Assembly: GCA_016869765.1 (NCBI GenBank)
Contig: VGES01000002.1
Coordinates: 1 to 59,963 of the forward strand
Direction: 5' to 3'
DNA length: 59,963 bases
Source: Alphaproteobacteria bacterium
Lineage (GTDB): Bacteria > Pseudomonadota > Alphaproteobacteria > SHVP01
Part shown: in pieces, positions 8,639-16,917 of the stretch
How the letters are laid out: every line of letters begins with the position of its first letter
How positions within the stretch are numbered: the first letter of the stretch is position 1
The notes under the pieces: generated by a model
Told to the model about the DNA's origin: nothing
The model's input: only the letters and a program-made list of their open reading frames with translations
Databases searched by the model: none
Translations under genes and position numbers: made by a program

Positions 8639-10360
8639 CTACCCTGAGCCCAGGATTCCCGGGCGAATCGGTATCTCTACGTATTGGAAAAGTGGCTCGA
8701 AATGCCGGTGCGCCCAATCCGAACCGGGGCCGATTCCGCGGTGGTCGGGGCGAGCCGTTAACCGTTCTTCGATGTAGGCCCTTGCGATCAGCGCCTTGCG
8801 GGCATCGCCCCGGCGCCAGTCGGCCGCCGCCTCCTCGAACAGCAACACGCCGCCGAGCGTGTCGGCCAGGAGCGCCATCAACTTGCGGGCGTGCACCGGG
8901 GCCTGATCCGGGGCACGTCGCACGTAGTCGACCGCCTCGCGGCACTGAGCCGCCGCGCGGCCGAGGGGGGCGGCCAGCGCCCCCAATCCGTCGGGCGCCC
9001 CTCCCAGCACCTGCTGTACCCGGGACTCGAAGGCAGTGAACCCCGGCGCCCGGTTGCCGATCATGCGCAAGACTTCGAGCGCCTGAATATTGGCCGGTCC
9101 CTCCCAGACCGTGAGGACCTGGGCATCGCGCAACAGCCGCGGCGTGACGTAGTCGTACGTATAGGCGTTGCCACCGATCAACTCGATCGCCATGCGCGCC
9201 AGGATGTTGGCGTCGTCGGCCGACTGGTACTTGGCAAGAGCGGTGACCATGCGCAGCCAGGCGCGCTTGCCGTCCTCGGCGTCGAGGTCGGTGACGTGGG
9301 CGGCGTCGAAGGCCGCGGCCGCAGCGAATGCCAGCGCCGCACTGCTCTCCAGGCGCGTCATCATCTTGAGCAATTCGTCGCGCATCATCGGATAGTCGAG
9401 CACCGGGTGGCCGAAGGCGTTGCGGTGCGACAGATAACTCGCCGCCTCGAGAAACGCCCGCCGCGCCAACCCAGCCGACCCGACCGCGTTGTGGATGCGA
9501 CTGAACCCGAGCGCTTCCATCATCAGCTTGAACCCGATCGGGGGAGGCGCCACTTCCTTGGCCCAGGTCGCGGTGAGGTCGATCTCACCGGTCGGAATTC
9601 CCACGGTCCCGAGCTTGCTCTTGAGTCGCCGAATGCGCATCGGATTGGGGCTGCCATCCGCGAGATGGGTGGGCACGAGGTAAAGTCCGAGCCCCTTGGA
9701 GCCTTCGGGGGCGCCTTCCGGTCGAGCCGTCGCCACGGCAAGCCCGCCGTTCGCATTGCTCGTGAACCACTTGAGGCCCGTCAGGCGATGATGATCGTCC
9801 TCACGATGGGCGATCGTCGTGGTCGCGCCGACGTCGCTGCCACCATGCAATTCTGTCGCCCAGGTGCCACCCGAGAGCGCTTTGCCATCGCGCCGCGTCA
9901 ACTGGTGGAGATACGTTTCGCGCACCGCAGCCGGTGCAAACCGATCGAGCACGTAAGCCACTGCACCCGTCATCGTCACTGGGCAATGCAATGCGACGTC
10001 CGCCTCCGACAGCAGGTAACCCATCGCGAACGTCACCACGAACGGCGCGGGATCGGGGCCGTAGTTGAGGCCGATGGCGCCTTTTTCGTAAACCTCGCGC
10101 GCCACCCGATCCCACAGCGGATTGTGGCGAATACGGTTCACGTGCTGACCGTCGCGCGTGTAATTGTCGAGGACGGGCGGTGCGTGTCGATCGGTGTGCT
10201 CCGCCGCTTCGTCGACCTCGCGGGCAACCCAGGCGCCGAAGTCCGTCAAACTCGAATGCCAGCGATCCGCCGCGTCCGGCGCCAGCCGTCGCAACAGCGC
10301 CTGCAGGTTGGTGTCCAGGGTGTAGAAGTTCTGACCACGGGTTTCGCGCTGGTAGACCAT
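8639..10360 (-). CDS. Acyl-CoA dehydrogenase family protein, AidB-like
   Basis: 573 residues from the ATG at 10360, preceded by GGAGGGTTCC. Motifs of the AidB/isovaleryl-type branch are visible: a long N-terminal region ending NYGPDPAPF, TWATELHGGSDVG (flavin region), ARRAFLEAASY, and VWEGPANIQALEVLRM, the C-terminal segment that holds the base region in this family. E. coli AidB is a flavoprotein induced by alkylation stress. Most AidB-like proteins in environmental bacteria are uncharacterised and may be true acyl-CoA dehydrogenases. Its place upstream of a thiolase-FadN-FadE run favours a metabolic role. Confidence 0.9.
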   Translation of the reverse strand: MVYQRETRGQNFYTLDTNLQALLRRLAPDAADRWHSSLTDFGAWVAREVDEAAEHTDRHAPPVLDNYTRDGQHVNRIRHNPLWDRVAREVYEKGAIGLNYGPDPAPFVVTFAMGYLLSEADVALHCPVTMTGAVAYVLDRFAPAAVRETYLHQLTRRDGKALSGGTWATELHGGSDVGATTTIAHREDDHHRLTGLKWFTSNANGGLAVATARPEGAPEGSKGLGLYLVPTHLADGSPNPMRIRRLKSKLGTVGIPTGEIDLTATWAKEVAPPPIGFKLMMEALGFSRIHNAVGSAGLARRAFLEAASYLSHRNAFGHPVLDYPMMRDELLKMMTRLESSAALAFAAAAAFDAAHVTDLDAEDGKRAWLRMVTALAKYQSADDANILARMAIELIGGNAYTYDYVTPRLLRDAQVLTVWEGPANIQALEVLRMIGNRAPGFTAFESRVQQVLGGAPDGLGALAAPLGRAAAQCREAVDYVRRAPDQAPVHARKLMALLADTLGGVLLFEEAAADWRRGDARKALIARAYIEERLTARPDHRGIGPGSDWAHRHFEPLFQYVEIPIRPGILGSG

Positions 10361-10433
10361 GGAACCCTCCGTGAGCGTCGAATCGAGCGTAGGGAAGGCG
10401 TAGAATCCCGTCAAACGCCGCGGGAGGACTGCA

Positions 10434-10766
10434 ATGGCGGACATGATCACGCAATACCGCGACTTCTGGCCGTACTACCTCCGGGAACACCGGGTCCCGG
10501 CCTGCCGCGCGCTTCACTATGTCGGGACGACCATCGCCATCTTTAGCCTCCTGGCGTTGTTGGCGACCGGGAGCTGGTGGTACCTTCTCTCCGCCGTCGT
10601 CGGCGGTTACGCCTTTGCCTGGATCGGTCACTTCTTCGTCGAACACAACCGGCCGGCGACCTTCACCTATCCGCTGTGGTCGCTTGCCAGCGACTTCCGG
10701 ATGTACTTCTTGTTCGTGTCCGGCCGCCTTCGCCCCGAACTGGACCGCGCCTATTCCCAAGGCTAG
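10434..10766 (+). CDS. Mpo1/DUF962-like small membrane protein
   Basis: 110 residues with GGGAGGAC upstream of ATG. It has the DUF962 pattern: an N-terminal [22 protein letters not shown], two hydrophobic segments (about 30-45 and 49-66), then the conserved [16 protein letters not shown], and a final [17 protein letters not shown]. Yeast Mpo1 of this family is an iron-dependent 2-hydroxy fatty-acid dioxygenase, and the His residues in [13 protein letters not shown] match the expected metal ligands. A role in alpha-oxidation of 2-hydroxy acyl chains would fit the fatty-acid genes around it, but this is inference. It starts divergently from the AidB-like gene. Confidence 0.85.
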   Translation: MADMITQYRDFWPYYLREHRVPACRALHYVGTTIAIFSLLALLATGSWWYLLSAVVGGYAFAWIGHFFVEHNRPATFTYPLWSLASDFRMYFLFVSGRLRPELDRAYSQG

Positions 10767-10791
10767 GGTAACGGCGGGAACTGTCTGACTC

Positions 10792-12147
10792 ATGCGCTAT
10801 CAATGGCTTAAGCAGTGGCGCGGCATTCGCGCCGCAGCGATGACGCTGGCGCTGGTGATCGCTGCCACGGGGTTGGCGCGTGCCCAATCGAGCGGCCCCG
10901 AGCTCGATCGCGAATACGACGCCGCCTTCCAGGAGTTGTTCCGCGATCCGGGCAATCTCGACAAGTCGTTCCGTTTCGCCGAATTGGCCGTGCGCAAGGG
11001 CAACTTCGAGGCGGCCATCAGCGCGCTCGAACGTATGCTGCTTATCGATCCCGACCTCCCGCGCGTGCGACTGGAGCTGGGCGTGCTTTATTACCGGCTG
11101 GGCTCCTACGAGATCGCGCGAGGCTATCTGCGGCGCGTCCGCGACACGCCAAACGTGCCACCCGACGTGCGAACCCGGGTCGAAGCGTTTCTGCGCGAGG
11201 TCGACAGCAGGCTGACACGCAGCCAGTTCTCAGGCTCGGCGTCGGTCGGCTACCGCTTCTCGGACAATGCCAATAGCGGACCAAGCAGCACCGGCGTCTT
11301 TGTCTCAGGGGTTCCGGCGGAACTCGATCGCCAGTCCACCAACAAAAGCGACGTCAATTACCTGTCGACCATCCAGGTCAATCACATCTACGACCTGTTG
11401 TCGCAGAACAACGACAAAATCGAGTCGGGCCTCACGGTTTATGGATCGCGCCAGCGCACCCAGCGGCAACTCGATATCCTGTTCGGAGAACTTACGGTGG
11501 GCGTTCGTCACCCGTACTGGCAGAGTTGGTTCGACGGCGCTTCGATCAAGCCTTTTGTGCTGTTGAACTCGGTGTTCCTCGGCGATTCGTACTACCAGAC
11601 CGGCTGGGGCCTCGGTGTCGAAACCACGTTGCCTTGGACGGATCGCATCGCTTCGACGTTCATCCTCGATGTCAAACGGGAAGAGTTCACCAGCGACTCC
11701 GAGCGGCCCAACGCGGCTGGCCAAACCGGGTACGAAAGCGCCCTGCGCATTCGATCGAGTTGGACGATCCTCGACAATCTCCAGCTCAGCAACCGGCTGG
11801 AAGTGATCAATCAAACCGCAATCGAGGACTTCAACGCCTACACCGAATACCTGTTCGGACTCGGCGTGACGCGCCTGATCGACTGGAAGCCGTTCACCGA
11901 AGATCCTCTGGCCCTGGCGTGGAACGGCTCGCGCTCGCTCAGCCAGTATCACGACGTGAACACGTCGGTCGATGCGAACCGCCTGCGCACGGATCGCCAG
12001 TGGCAGAACGGCCTGTCGGCCGTGTTGCCCCTCACGGACAGCATCGGGATGATCACCTCGCTCCAGCGCACGTCCACCGGCAGCAACATCAACAACTTCC
12101 GGAACCGCGCGTCGTCCGCGACGATCACGTTTTCCTATCGGTTCTAG
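10792..12147 (+). CDS. Secreted TPR protein with predicted outer-membrane beta-barrel (Slam-like architecture)
   Basis: 451 residues. An N-terminal signal peptide ends near LARAQSSG (about residue 32). About 120 residues of tetratricopeptide-like helices follow (for example FRFAELAVRKGNFEAAISAL, RVRLELGVLYYRLGSYEIARG). From about residue 145 the protein alternates amphipathic strands (SGSASVGYRFSDNANSG, KIESGLTVYGSR, LLNSVFLGDSYYQTGWG) and ends in RASSATITFSYRF, a typical barrel C-terminus with final Phe. This TPR-plus-barrel plan is that of surface lipoprotein assembly modifiers (DUF560), but a lipoprotein client is not seen nearby. It may equally be a generic porin-like protein. The 3' end overlaps the decayed amidohydrolase on the other strand. 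Confidence 0.8.
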   Translation: MRYQWLKQWRGIRAAAMTLALVIAATGLARAQSSGPELDREYDAAFQELFRDPGNLDKSFRFAELAVRKGNFEAAISALERMLLIDPDLPRVRLELGVLYYRLGSYEIARGYLRRVRDTPNVPPDVRTRVEAFLREVDSRLTRSQFSGSASVGYRFSDNANSGPSSTGVFVSGVPAELDRQSTNKSDVNYLSTIQVNHIYDLLSQNNDKIESGLTVYGSRQRTQRQLDILFGELTVGVRHPYWQSWFDGASIKPFVLLNSVFLGDSYYQTGWGLGVETTLPWTDRIASTFILDVKREEFTSDSERPNAAGQTGYESALRIRSSWTILDNLQLSNRLEVINQTAIEDFNAYTEYLFGLGVTRLIDWKPFTEDPLALAWNGSRSLSQYHDVNTSVDANRLRTDRQWQNGLSAVLPLTDSIGMITSLQRTSTGSNINNFRNRASSATITFSYRF

Positions 12148-12398
12148 CGGCCTCGAGCCAATTGTGTGGCCAGAGCTCAAGCAGCCGTTTGGCGTTGAGC
12201 GAAAGCGCTCGTTTCATGACCACGACGCTCGTGATCCCCGCCTCATCCATTTCACCGAGAAAAACGATCGAGCGAGCCCTCCAGGAACGCCTGGGAGAGC
12301 TGCCCTGGCGCCGAACCGCGGCGCCCGGCAGCGACGAAATCGCGATCGAAATATCGGAGAAACCGCGCGGTCGGCGGTCGCCCGCGGAGGTCGATCAC
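12125..12398 (-). pseudogene. Decayed amidohydrolase (metal-dependent hydrolase family) remnant
   Basis: No intact gene fills this gap, but the reverse strand reads as an amidohydrolase start beginning at a GTG 4 bases after the DctP stop: VIDLRGRPPTARFLRYF, then QAFLEGSLDRF. At a run of five T bases (about 12255-12260) the frame shifts by one. Reading continues in the next frame as LGEMDEAGITSVVVM, a conserved segment near the N-terminus of this family (compare MDEAGIEHSLLI in the intact gene at 35593-36492). Directly after this comes ALSLNAKRLLELW, which resembles the C-terminal NAxRLL end of such enzymes, so an internal deletion is likely too. The stop lies inside the 3' end of the barrel gene. 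The assignment rests on motif recognition only. Confidence 0.55.
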
Positions 12399-12402
12399 AA
12401 GC

Positions 12403-13431
12403 TCACGACATCGCTTGAAGTTCACGAACCAGGGACTGGTCGAACTTCGCGCCGGACCACACCTGTTGGCCCTTGTCGCGCCACTTGGCGAGTTCGGCCG
12501 GGCTCGGGGTATGGATCTGAACGCCCTTGCCCTGCAGCTCGCGCGTGAAACGGGCTTCGAGCTCGCGATCCTGCGGGTTGGCGATCTCGGCCGCATCTTG
12601 GGCGGCCGCCATGAACGCCTTCTGGATCGCCTCCGGCATGGCATTGAACGTTGCCGCATTCATGACCTGAAGCTGGGTCGCGAAGTTGGCCTGCACGTGC
12701 GTCCCATGCTTGAGGACCTCGAAGAACTTGAAGTTGAAGTTCCAGATCGGTTGAACATAGAAGCCGTCGATCACGCCTTGTTGGATACCGACATAGGCCT
12801 CATTGAAGGGGATGACCGTCGGATTGCCGCCCCAGGCCCGGATCAAGCTCTGCTCGATGGCCGAAGCCGTCGTGCGGAACTTCAAACCGCGCACATCGTC
12901 GGGACTGGCGAGCGGGCGCTGTCGATTCCACAGAATCCGGAATCCGCCGGCCCCGACGGGCGGTAGCATCCGGACCTTGACCTTGCTTTCGACCTGGGTT
13001 GCCAAACAGCGAAACAGGTCCGAGTTGTAGAACCGCAACGCCATATCCCAACTCGACAGGACGTAGGGCAAGTCGAGAAATTCGTACGTGTCGGTCCAGA
13101 ACGACAACTGCGACGACGAAAAACTGGTGATGTCGATGAAGCCGGTCTGCACGCCCTCGGCCTGGGACTCGAGGCTGCCCAGCGTTTGCGCCGGATGAAT
13201 CTGCATCTCGATCTGGACGTCGTACTTCTCGCGCAGGATCTTGGGAATGAGCGCAATCGAATTGTAGGACGGATCGCCTTCCTTGCCGTTGAGGCCAGCG
13301 ACGATGGGCTTCAACAATCGCTTGGCCTGCTGCGATCGCACGATCGCGGGAAACCCGGCGACGACGACGGCCGTCCCGACAGCGGTCGCCATAAGGCGAC
13401 GACGAGAAATTGCTGAACGCGTATTGGTCAT
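12403..13431 (-). CDS. TRAP transporter substrate-binding protein, DctP family
   Basis: 342 residues. The N-terminus SRRRLMATAVGTAVVVAGFP carries a twin-arginine-like motif and hydrophobic core, then cleavage near IVRSQQA. The mature protein shows DctP features: LPYVLSSWDMALRFY, GGFRILWNRQRPL, a LKFRTTASAIEQSLIRAWGG segment (read in parts) with the substrate-carboxylate Arg, and VIPFNEAYVGIQQGVIDG. These proteins bind organic acids in the periplasm for DctQM permeases. No DctQ or DctM gene is in the window, so it is an orphan. A decayed amidohydrolase begins 4 bases after its stop, suggesting the two once formed a catabolic unit. Confidence 0.9.
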   Translation of the reverse strand: MTNTRSAISRRRLMATAVGTAVVVAGFPAIVRSQQAKRLLKPIVAGLNGKEGDPSYNSIALIPKILREKYDVQIEMQIHPAQTLGSLESQAEGVQTGFIDITSFSSSQLSFWTDTYEFLDLPYVLSSWDMALRFYNSDLFRCLATQVESKVKVRMLPPVGAGGFRILWNRQRPLASPDDVRGLKFRTTASAIEQSLIRAWGGNPTVIPFNEAYVGIQQGVIDGFYVQPIWNFNFKFFEVLKHGTHVQANFATQLQVMNAATFNAMPEAIQKAFMAAAQDAAEIANPQDRELEARFTRELQGKGVQIHTPSPAELAKWRDKGQQVWSGAKFDQSLVRELQAMS

Positions 13432-13465
13432 GGTCCCTCCGGCCGTTGGCAGCGTCGAGAGGATT

Positions 13466-14104
13466 CTAGCGCTTCAGGCGAAGTTTGAAGGCTAGCGATG
13501 GGCGCAAGACGATGCGGTCATACCATGCGGTCAGCGCATGACGGTTGGCACGCCACGAGAATGACTCGTCGCCGGGGAACAACCGCAAATCTTTGATCGG
13601 GTTGCGCGTATCGAGGTAGCTGATGCCGCCGGCCATACAGACGTGGCCAATGTGAAACGGCTCCCCCACGAATCGTGACACTTCGCCCGCCATTTCATCG
13701 AGGGCGCCGAGGACCTTGCGCCGCTCACGTTCGAGATAGTCGAGATGCCACTCGGCGCGTGGCCGACGACCCTCGACCCGCATCAGCGCGGTGGCATCGA
13801 ACATCGCATCGCCGAGCACCATCAGGCGGAGCGCCCGCCAGCGCTCGCGGCCTTGTGGAAACAGGCGAGCGCCCGACGATAGCGAGTCGAGGTACTCGCA
13901 CACCTGAAGGCCGCCATAGAGCGGGCTGCCGTCGTCGAGGATCAGCATCGGCGATTTGCCGAGCGGCGAATATTTCCAGATCTGGGTCTCGGACCCGAAG
14001 GGGTCGAGCGCGACGAAGTCCAAGCGGTCGATCACGCCGGCTTCGTGGGCCGTCACCAACACCTTGTGAATGTAGCTGTCGTCGGGATTGAAGATGAGTT
14101 TCAT
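13466..14104 (-). CDS. Glutathione S-transferase family protein
   Basis: 212 residues with a GST layout: a thioredoxin-like N-terminal domain (MKLIFNPDDSYIHKVLVTAHE), the cis-Pro/substrate segment YSPLGKSPMLILDDG with the glutathione gamma-Glu contact region (GGLQVCEYLD), and an all-helical C-terminal domain. The N-terminal catalytic region is PDDSYIHKV, so Ser14-Tyr15 could serve as the thiolate-stabilising residue. Substrate is unknown. It ends 34 bases before the DctP gene start on the same strand and is divergent from sat, with a 260-base spacer. Confidence 0.85.
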   Translation of the reverse strand: MKLIFNPDDSYIHKVLVTAHEAGVIDRLDFVALDPFGSETQIWKYSPLGKSPMLILDDGSPLYGGLQVCEYLDSLSSGARLFPQGRERWRALRLMVLGDAMFDATALMRVEGRRPRAEWHLDYLERERRKVLGALDEMAGEVSRFVGEPFHIGHVCMAGGISYLDTRNPIKDLRLFPGDESFSWRANRHALTAWYDRIVLRPSLAFKLRLKR

Positions 14105-14227
14105 GTGATCGAGCTTAGATCACATCGGTGACCTGATCCCATCGCGACGGAGGCTTGTGCATTCCGCGGCCAGAATTGCGCTACACGCTCGGTTTGGCTA
14201 TGTTCGGCATCGCTGAAGGTGACGCCG

Positions 14228-14246
14228 CCGGTCCGATCAGGACCGG
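14228..14246. other. Perfect 7-bp hairpin in the 260-base spacer upstream of sat
   Basis: CCGGTCC (14228-14234) and GGACCGG (14240-14246) form a 7-bp stem with a 5-base loop, followed by TTTC. It lies between the divergent GST and sat genes, about 120 bases before the sat start. It could be an attenuator in the sat leader or an operator palindrome. I see no match to a riboswitch I know. The rest of the spacer (14105-14364) shows no gene. Confidence 0.3.
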
Positions 14247-14364
14247 TTTCGGCCAACCCAAGGAACGGGTCGAATCCTCGTTCGGGTCGAGTTCTCAATC
14301 GGGCAAGTTCTCATCGGCGGGCAGCCCCCCGCTAGAGCCGATTGTACGGAGCAGGGAAGCTGGG

Positions 14365-15537
14365 ATGTCGACACTGGTTCGACCGCACGGCGCTGAATCT
14401 CTCAAGCCTTTGCTGCTGCCACAGCGAGAACGGGTGGAGGAGTTGCGGCGAGCAAAGCATTTGAAGACCGTGCCGCTTTCCAGCCGCGAGGTCTCCGACT
14501 TGTTCATGTTGGGCATGGGCGCTTACACGCCGCTCGAGGGGTTCATGGGCGAAGCGGACTGGCGTGGCTGTTGCGAGACGATGACGCTGCCCAATGGCCT
14601 TTTTTGGCCGATCCCCATTACGCTTTCCTGCGCTCAGGACCTGGCTGACGGAATCCGCATCGGCGATGAGGTGGCGCTCGCCGACGGCGAGACTGGTGAA
14701 CTGCTCGCGGTTCTGACGGTCGAGGAGAAGTACGTCATCGATCGCATGTTCGAATGCACGCAGGTCTTTCGCACCACCGACCCCGCGCACCCTGGCGTCG
14801 AAAAGGTGATGCATCAGGGCCCGGTGAATCTCGGCGGCCCGGTGCGGGCGCTGTCGGAAGGTCATTTCCCTCAGACCTATGCCGGGCTCTACTACCGACC
14901 GGCGGAAACGCGCGCGATGTTCCTGGAACGTGGCTGGTCGAAAGTTGCCGCCTTCCAGACTCGCAACCCGATGCACCGCAGCCACGAACACTTGGCGAAA
15001 ATCGCCATCGAAATATGCGATGGGTTGTTGATCCACCAAGTTGTGGGCGCGCTCAAACCGGGCGACATCCCGGCCAAGGTCCGGATCAAGGCGATCGACG
15101 AACTGGTGCGCGGCTATTTCGTCCCCGGCACCGTCGTCCAAGCCGCCTACCCGATCGAGATGCGCTACGCCGGGCCGCGCGAGGCCCTGCTGCATGCCGT
15201 GTTCCGCCAGAACTTCGGCTGCTCACATCTCGTCGTCGGACGCGATCACGCCGGGGTCGGCAACTACTACGGCCCCTTCGACGCTCACCACATCTTCGAC
15301 ACGCTACCGCCGGGAAGTCTGCAAACCGAACCGCTGAAAATCGACGTCACCTTTTATTGCTACCAATGCAACGGCATGGCGACCGCCAGAACCTGCCCTC
15401 ACGACGATACCGACCGACTGGCGATTTCCGGTACCAGACTGCGGGAGATGTTCGCCAAGCATGAGACGATCCCTGCCGAATACAGCCGACCGGAAGTGCT
15501 CGCGGTGCTACAAGACTACTATGATGGCCTGCCGTGA
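14365..15537 (+). CDS. sat: Sulfate adenylyltransferase (ATP sulfurylase), dissimilatory-type Sat
   Basis: 390 residues from the ATG at 14365, preceded by AGGGAAG. The frame is open further upstream, but homologues begin near MSTLVRPHG. Catalytic motifs are intact: [11 protein letters not shown] from Gln198 (ATP-binding QxRNPxHxxH) and GRDHAGVG from Gly292. A Cys cluster [18 protein letters not shown] near the C-terminus matches the zinc site of Sat enzymes of this homo-oligomeric type. It converts APS plus pyrophosphate to ATP plus sulfate in the oxidative direction. The three genes that follow encode AprM, AprB and AprA, so sulfite oxidation through APS is the likely job rather than assimilation. 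Confidence 0.96.
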   Translation: MSTLVRPHGAESLKPLLLPQRERVEELRRAKHLKTVPLSSREVSDLFMLGMGAYTPLEGFMGEADWRGCCETMTLPNGLFWPIPITLSCAQDLADGIRIGDEVALADGETGELLAVLTVEEKYVIDRMFECTQVFRTTDPAHPGVEKVMHQGPVNLGGPVRALSEGHFPQTYAGLYYRPAETRAMFLERGWSKVAAFQTRNPMHRSHEHLAKIAIEICDGLLIHQVVGALKPGDIPAKVRIKAIDELVRGYFVPGTVVQAAYPIEMRYAGPREALLHAVFRQNFGCSHLVVGRDHAGVGNYYGPFDAHHIFDTLPPGSLQTEPLKIDVTFYCYQCNGMATARTCPHDDTDRLAISGTRLREMFAKHETIPAEYSRPEVLAVLQDYYDGLP

Positions 15538-15620
15538 GGGTGCGGACGATCACAAGACAATGTATTTCTAGGCGGCCGGTTCTCATGTCGGCGATGACTC
15601 GCTCACTTCGGGGTAATTAG

Positions 15621-16406
15621 ATGTTGTCCACCAATCCCTTCGCCACGCTTTCGGCGTCCATACCGTCCAGCGTCATGCAGGCGTACGTCGTCGTCATGAT
15701 CGTGCTTGTCGCGGGTGGCACGCTGTTCGACATCATCCACAAGAAGAGCGCCAGGTATTTTTTCGCTAACTGGCGAAATGCCAAGAAAAAGGGGACCCAG
15801 CAACTCAGCGGTGCGCAGACCGCGTCGCTGGCGATCCAGACCGCGGTTGTCGAAGGCCTGACGTCCGCCGAATTCTGCAACCTACGGCGCAGAATCGCGC
15901 ACCTCCTGACGATGTATGGCTTCATCGCCTACGTCGGGGCGAGCGTCGTCATGGTGTTCTGGTACCCAACGCCTGCCATCACCGCTCCTGCGATCTTGCC
16001 TCTCCTGTGGCACATCGGGGCACTCATGATTTGCATTGGTGGCTACTGGTTCTGGTTTTTCATTCGCGTCGACGTCGCGGCCGAAGGAAACTCGCCGTTT
16101 CGCGTCGTCCGCGCCGACCTCTTCATACTTTCCCTGCTCGCGACCGCAACGCTCGCCCTCGTCTGGGCTTATCTCCAGGCGGCGGGCAGTTCGTGGACCG
16201 ACGTGTTGCTGGGCTTGTACGTGATCGCGACGACAGTGCTATTTGGCTCCGTTCCGTGGTCAAAATTCGCGCACATGTTCTTCAAGCCCGCCGCGGCTTT
16301 CCAGAAGCGGATGGAGCAGGCCAACGGTTCGCGGAGCAATCTGCCGTCCCCGGCGGATAAACCCGAGATCCTCGGCAGCGCTCGCCGGATGCCGCGACAC
16401 TATTGA
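15621..16406 (+). CDS. aprM: Adenylylsulfate reductase-associated membrane protein AprM
   Basis: 261 residues with GGGGT upstream of ATG. At least five hydrophobic segments are visible: about 22-38, 92-112, 120-146 (IGALMICIGGYWFWFFI), 165-187 and 196-212. A basic loop (HKKSARYFFANWRNAKKKG) follows the first, and the tail is hydrophilic. Position between sat and aprBA and this topology match AprM of sulfur oxidisers, which is thought to take the electrons from AprBA into the quinone pool in place of QmoABC. It contains His residues in membrane segments (HLLTMYGF, LLWHIGAL) that could bind haem. The symbol is assigned mostly on context. Confidence 0.85.
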   Translation: MLSTNPFATLSASIPSSVMQAYVVVMIVLVAGGTLFDIIHKKSARYFFANWRNAKKKGTQQLSGAQTASLAIQTAVVEGLTSAEFCNLRRRIAHLLTMYGFIAYVGASVVMVFWYPTPAITAPAILPLLWHIGALMICIGGYWFWFFIRVDVAAEGNSPFRVVRADLFILSLLATATLALVWAYLQAAGSSWTDVLLGLYVIATTVLFGSVPWSKFAHMFFKPAAAFQKRMEQANGSRSNLPSPADKPEILGSARRMPRHY

Positions 16407-16455
16407 TTTGGCTCAAACGACCTTCGATTCCCGCTACGAGAGGTAACGAAAAATC

Positions 16456-16917
16456 ATGCCGACATTTGTGTACATGACTCGGTGCGACGGGTGCGGACAC
16501 TGCGTCGATATTTGCCCATCTGACATCATGCATATCGATACCACCTATCGCCGCGCCTATAACATCGAGCCAAACATGTGCTGGGAGTGCTACTCCTGTG
16601 TGAAGGCGTGTCCACAAAACGCAATCGACGCCCGTGGCTATGCCGACTTCGCGCCCCTGGGCCACAGCGTTCGCGCGTTGCGGGAAGAAGCCAAGGGCAC
16701 CATCTCTTGGAAGATCAAGTTCCGTGACGGACGCGAGAAGAACTTCGTCTCGCCGATCCGGACCACCCCGTGGGGCTCCATCAAGTCACCGGCCGAATAC
16801 GCGGCGCCGAACAGTGAAGCCTTCAAGGCGCAGGAACTCGCGCACGAACCCGAGGCGCTCAAGATCGAGCGGTTGCCGGCGCTGACTCCGGGAAAACTCA
16901 AACAGGGGTTGATCTGA
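16456..16917 (+). CDS. aprB: Adenylylsulfate reductase beta subunit, two [4Fe-4S] clusters
   Basis: 153 residues with GAGGT upstream. Eight cysteines form two ferredoxin-type clusters: Cys10, 13, 16 and 20, and Cys42, 45, 48 and 52 (TRCDGCGHCVDICPSD and MCWECYSCVKACPQN). The C-terminal tail (from about 80) is the extended arm that wraps around AprA in known structures. It carries electrons between the FAD of AprA and the membrane partner. Its TGA overlaps the AprA ATG by one base, giving tight translational coupling. Confidence 0.97.
   Translation: MPTFVYMTRCDGCGHCVDICPSDIMHIDTTYRRAYNIEPNMCWECYSCVKACPQNAIDARGYADFAPLGHSVRALREEAKGTISWKIKFRDGREKNFVSPIRTTPWGSIKSPAEYAAPNSEAFKAQELAHEPEALKIERLPALTPGKLKQGLI

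Noticed and set aside
14265-14285. GGGTCGAATCC resembling a tRNA T-loop
   Set aside because: The loop lacks one base of TTCGA and there is no acceptor or D-arm around it.
14105-14364. Possible riboswitch before sat
   Set aside because: The spacer holds a good hairpin, but I could not match its sequence to a SAM, cobalamin or other riboswitch core.
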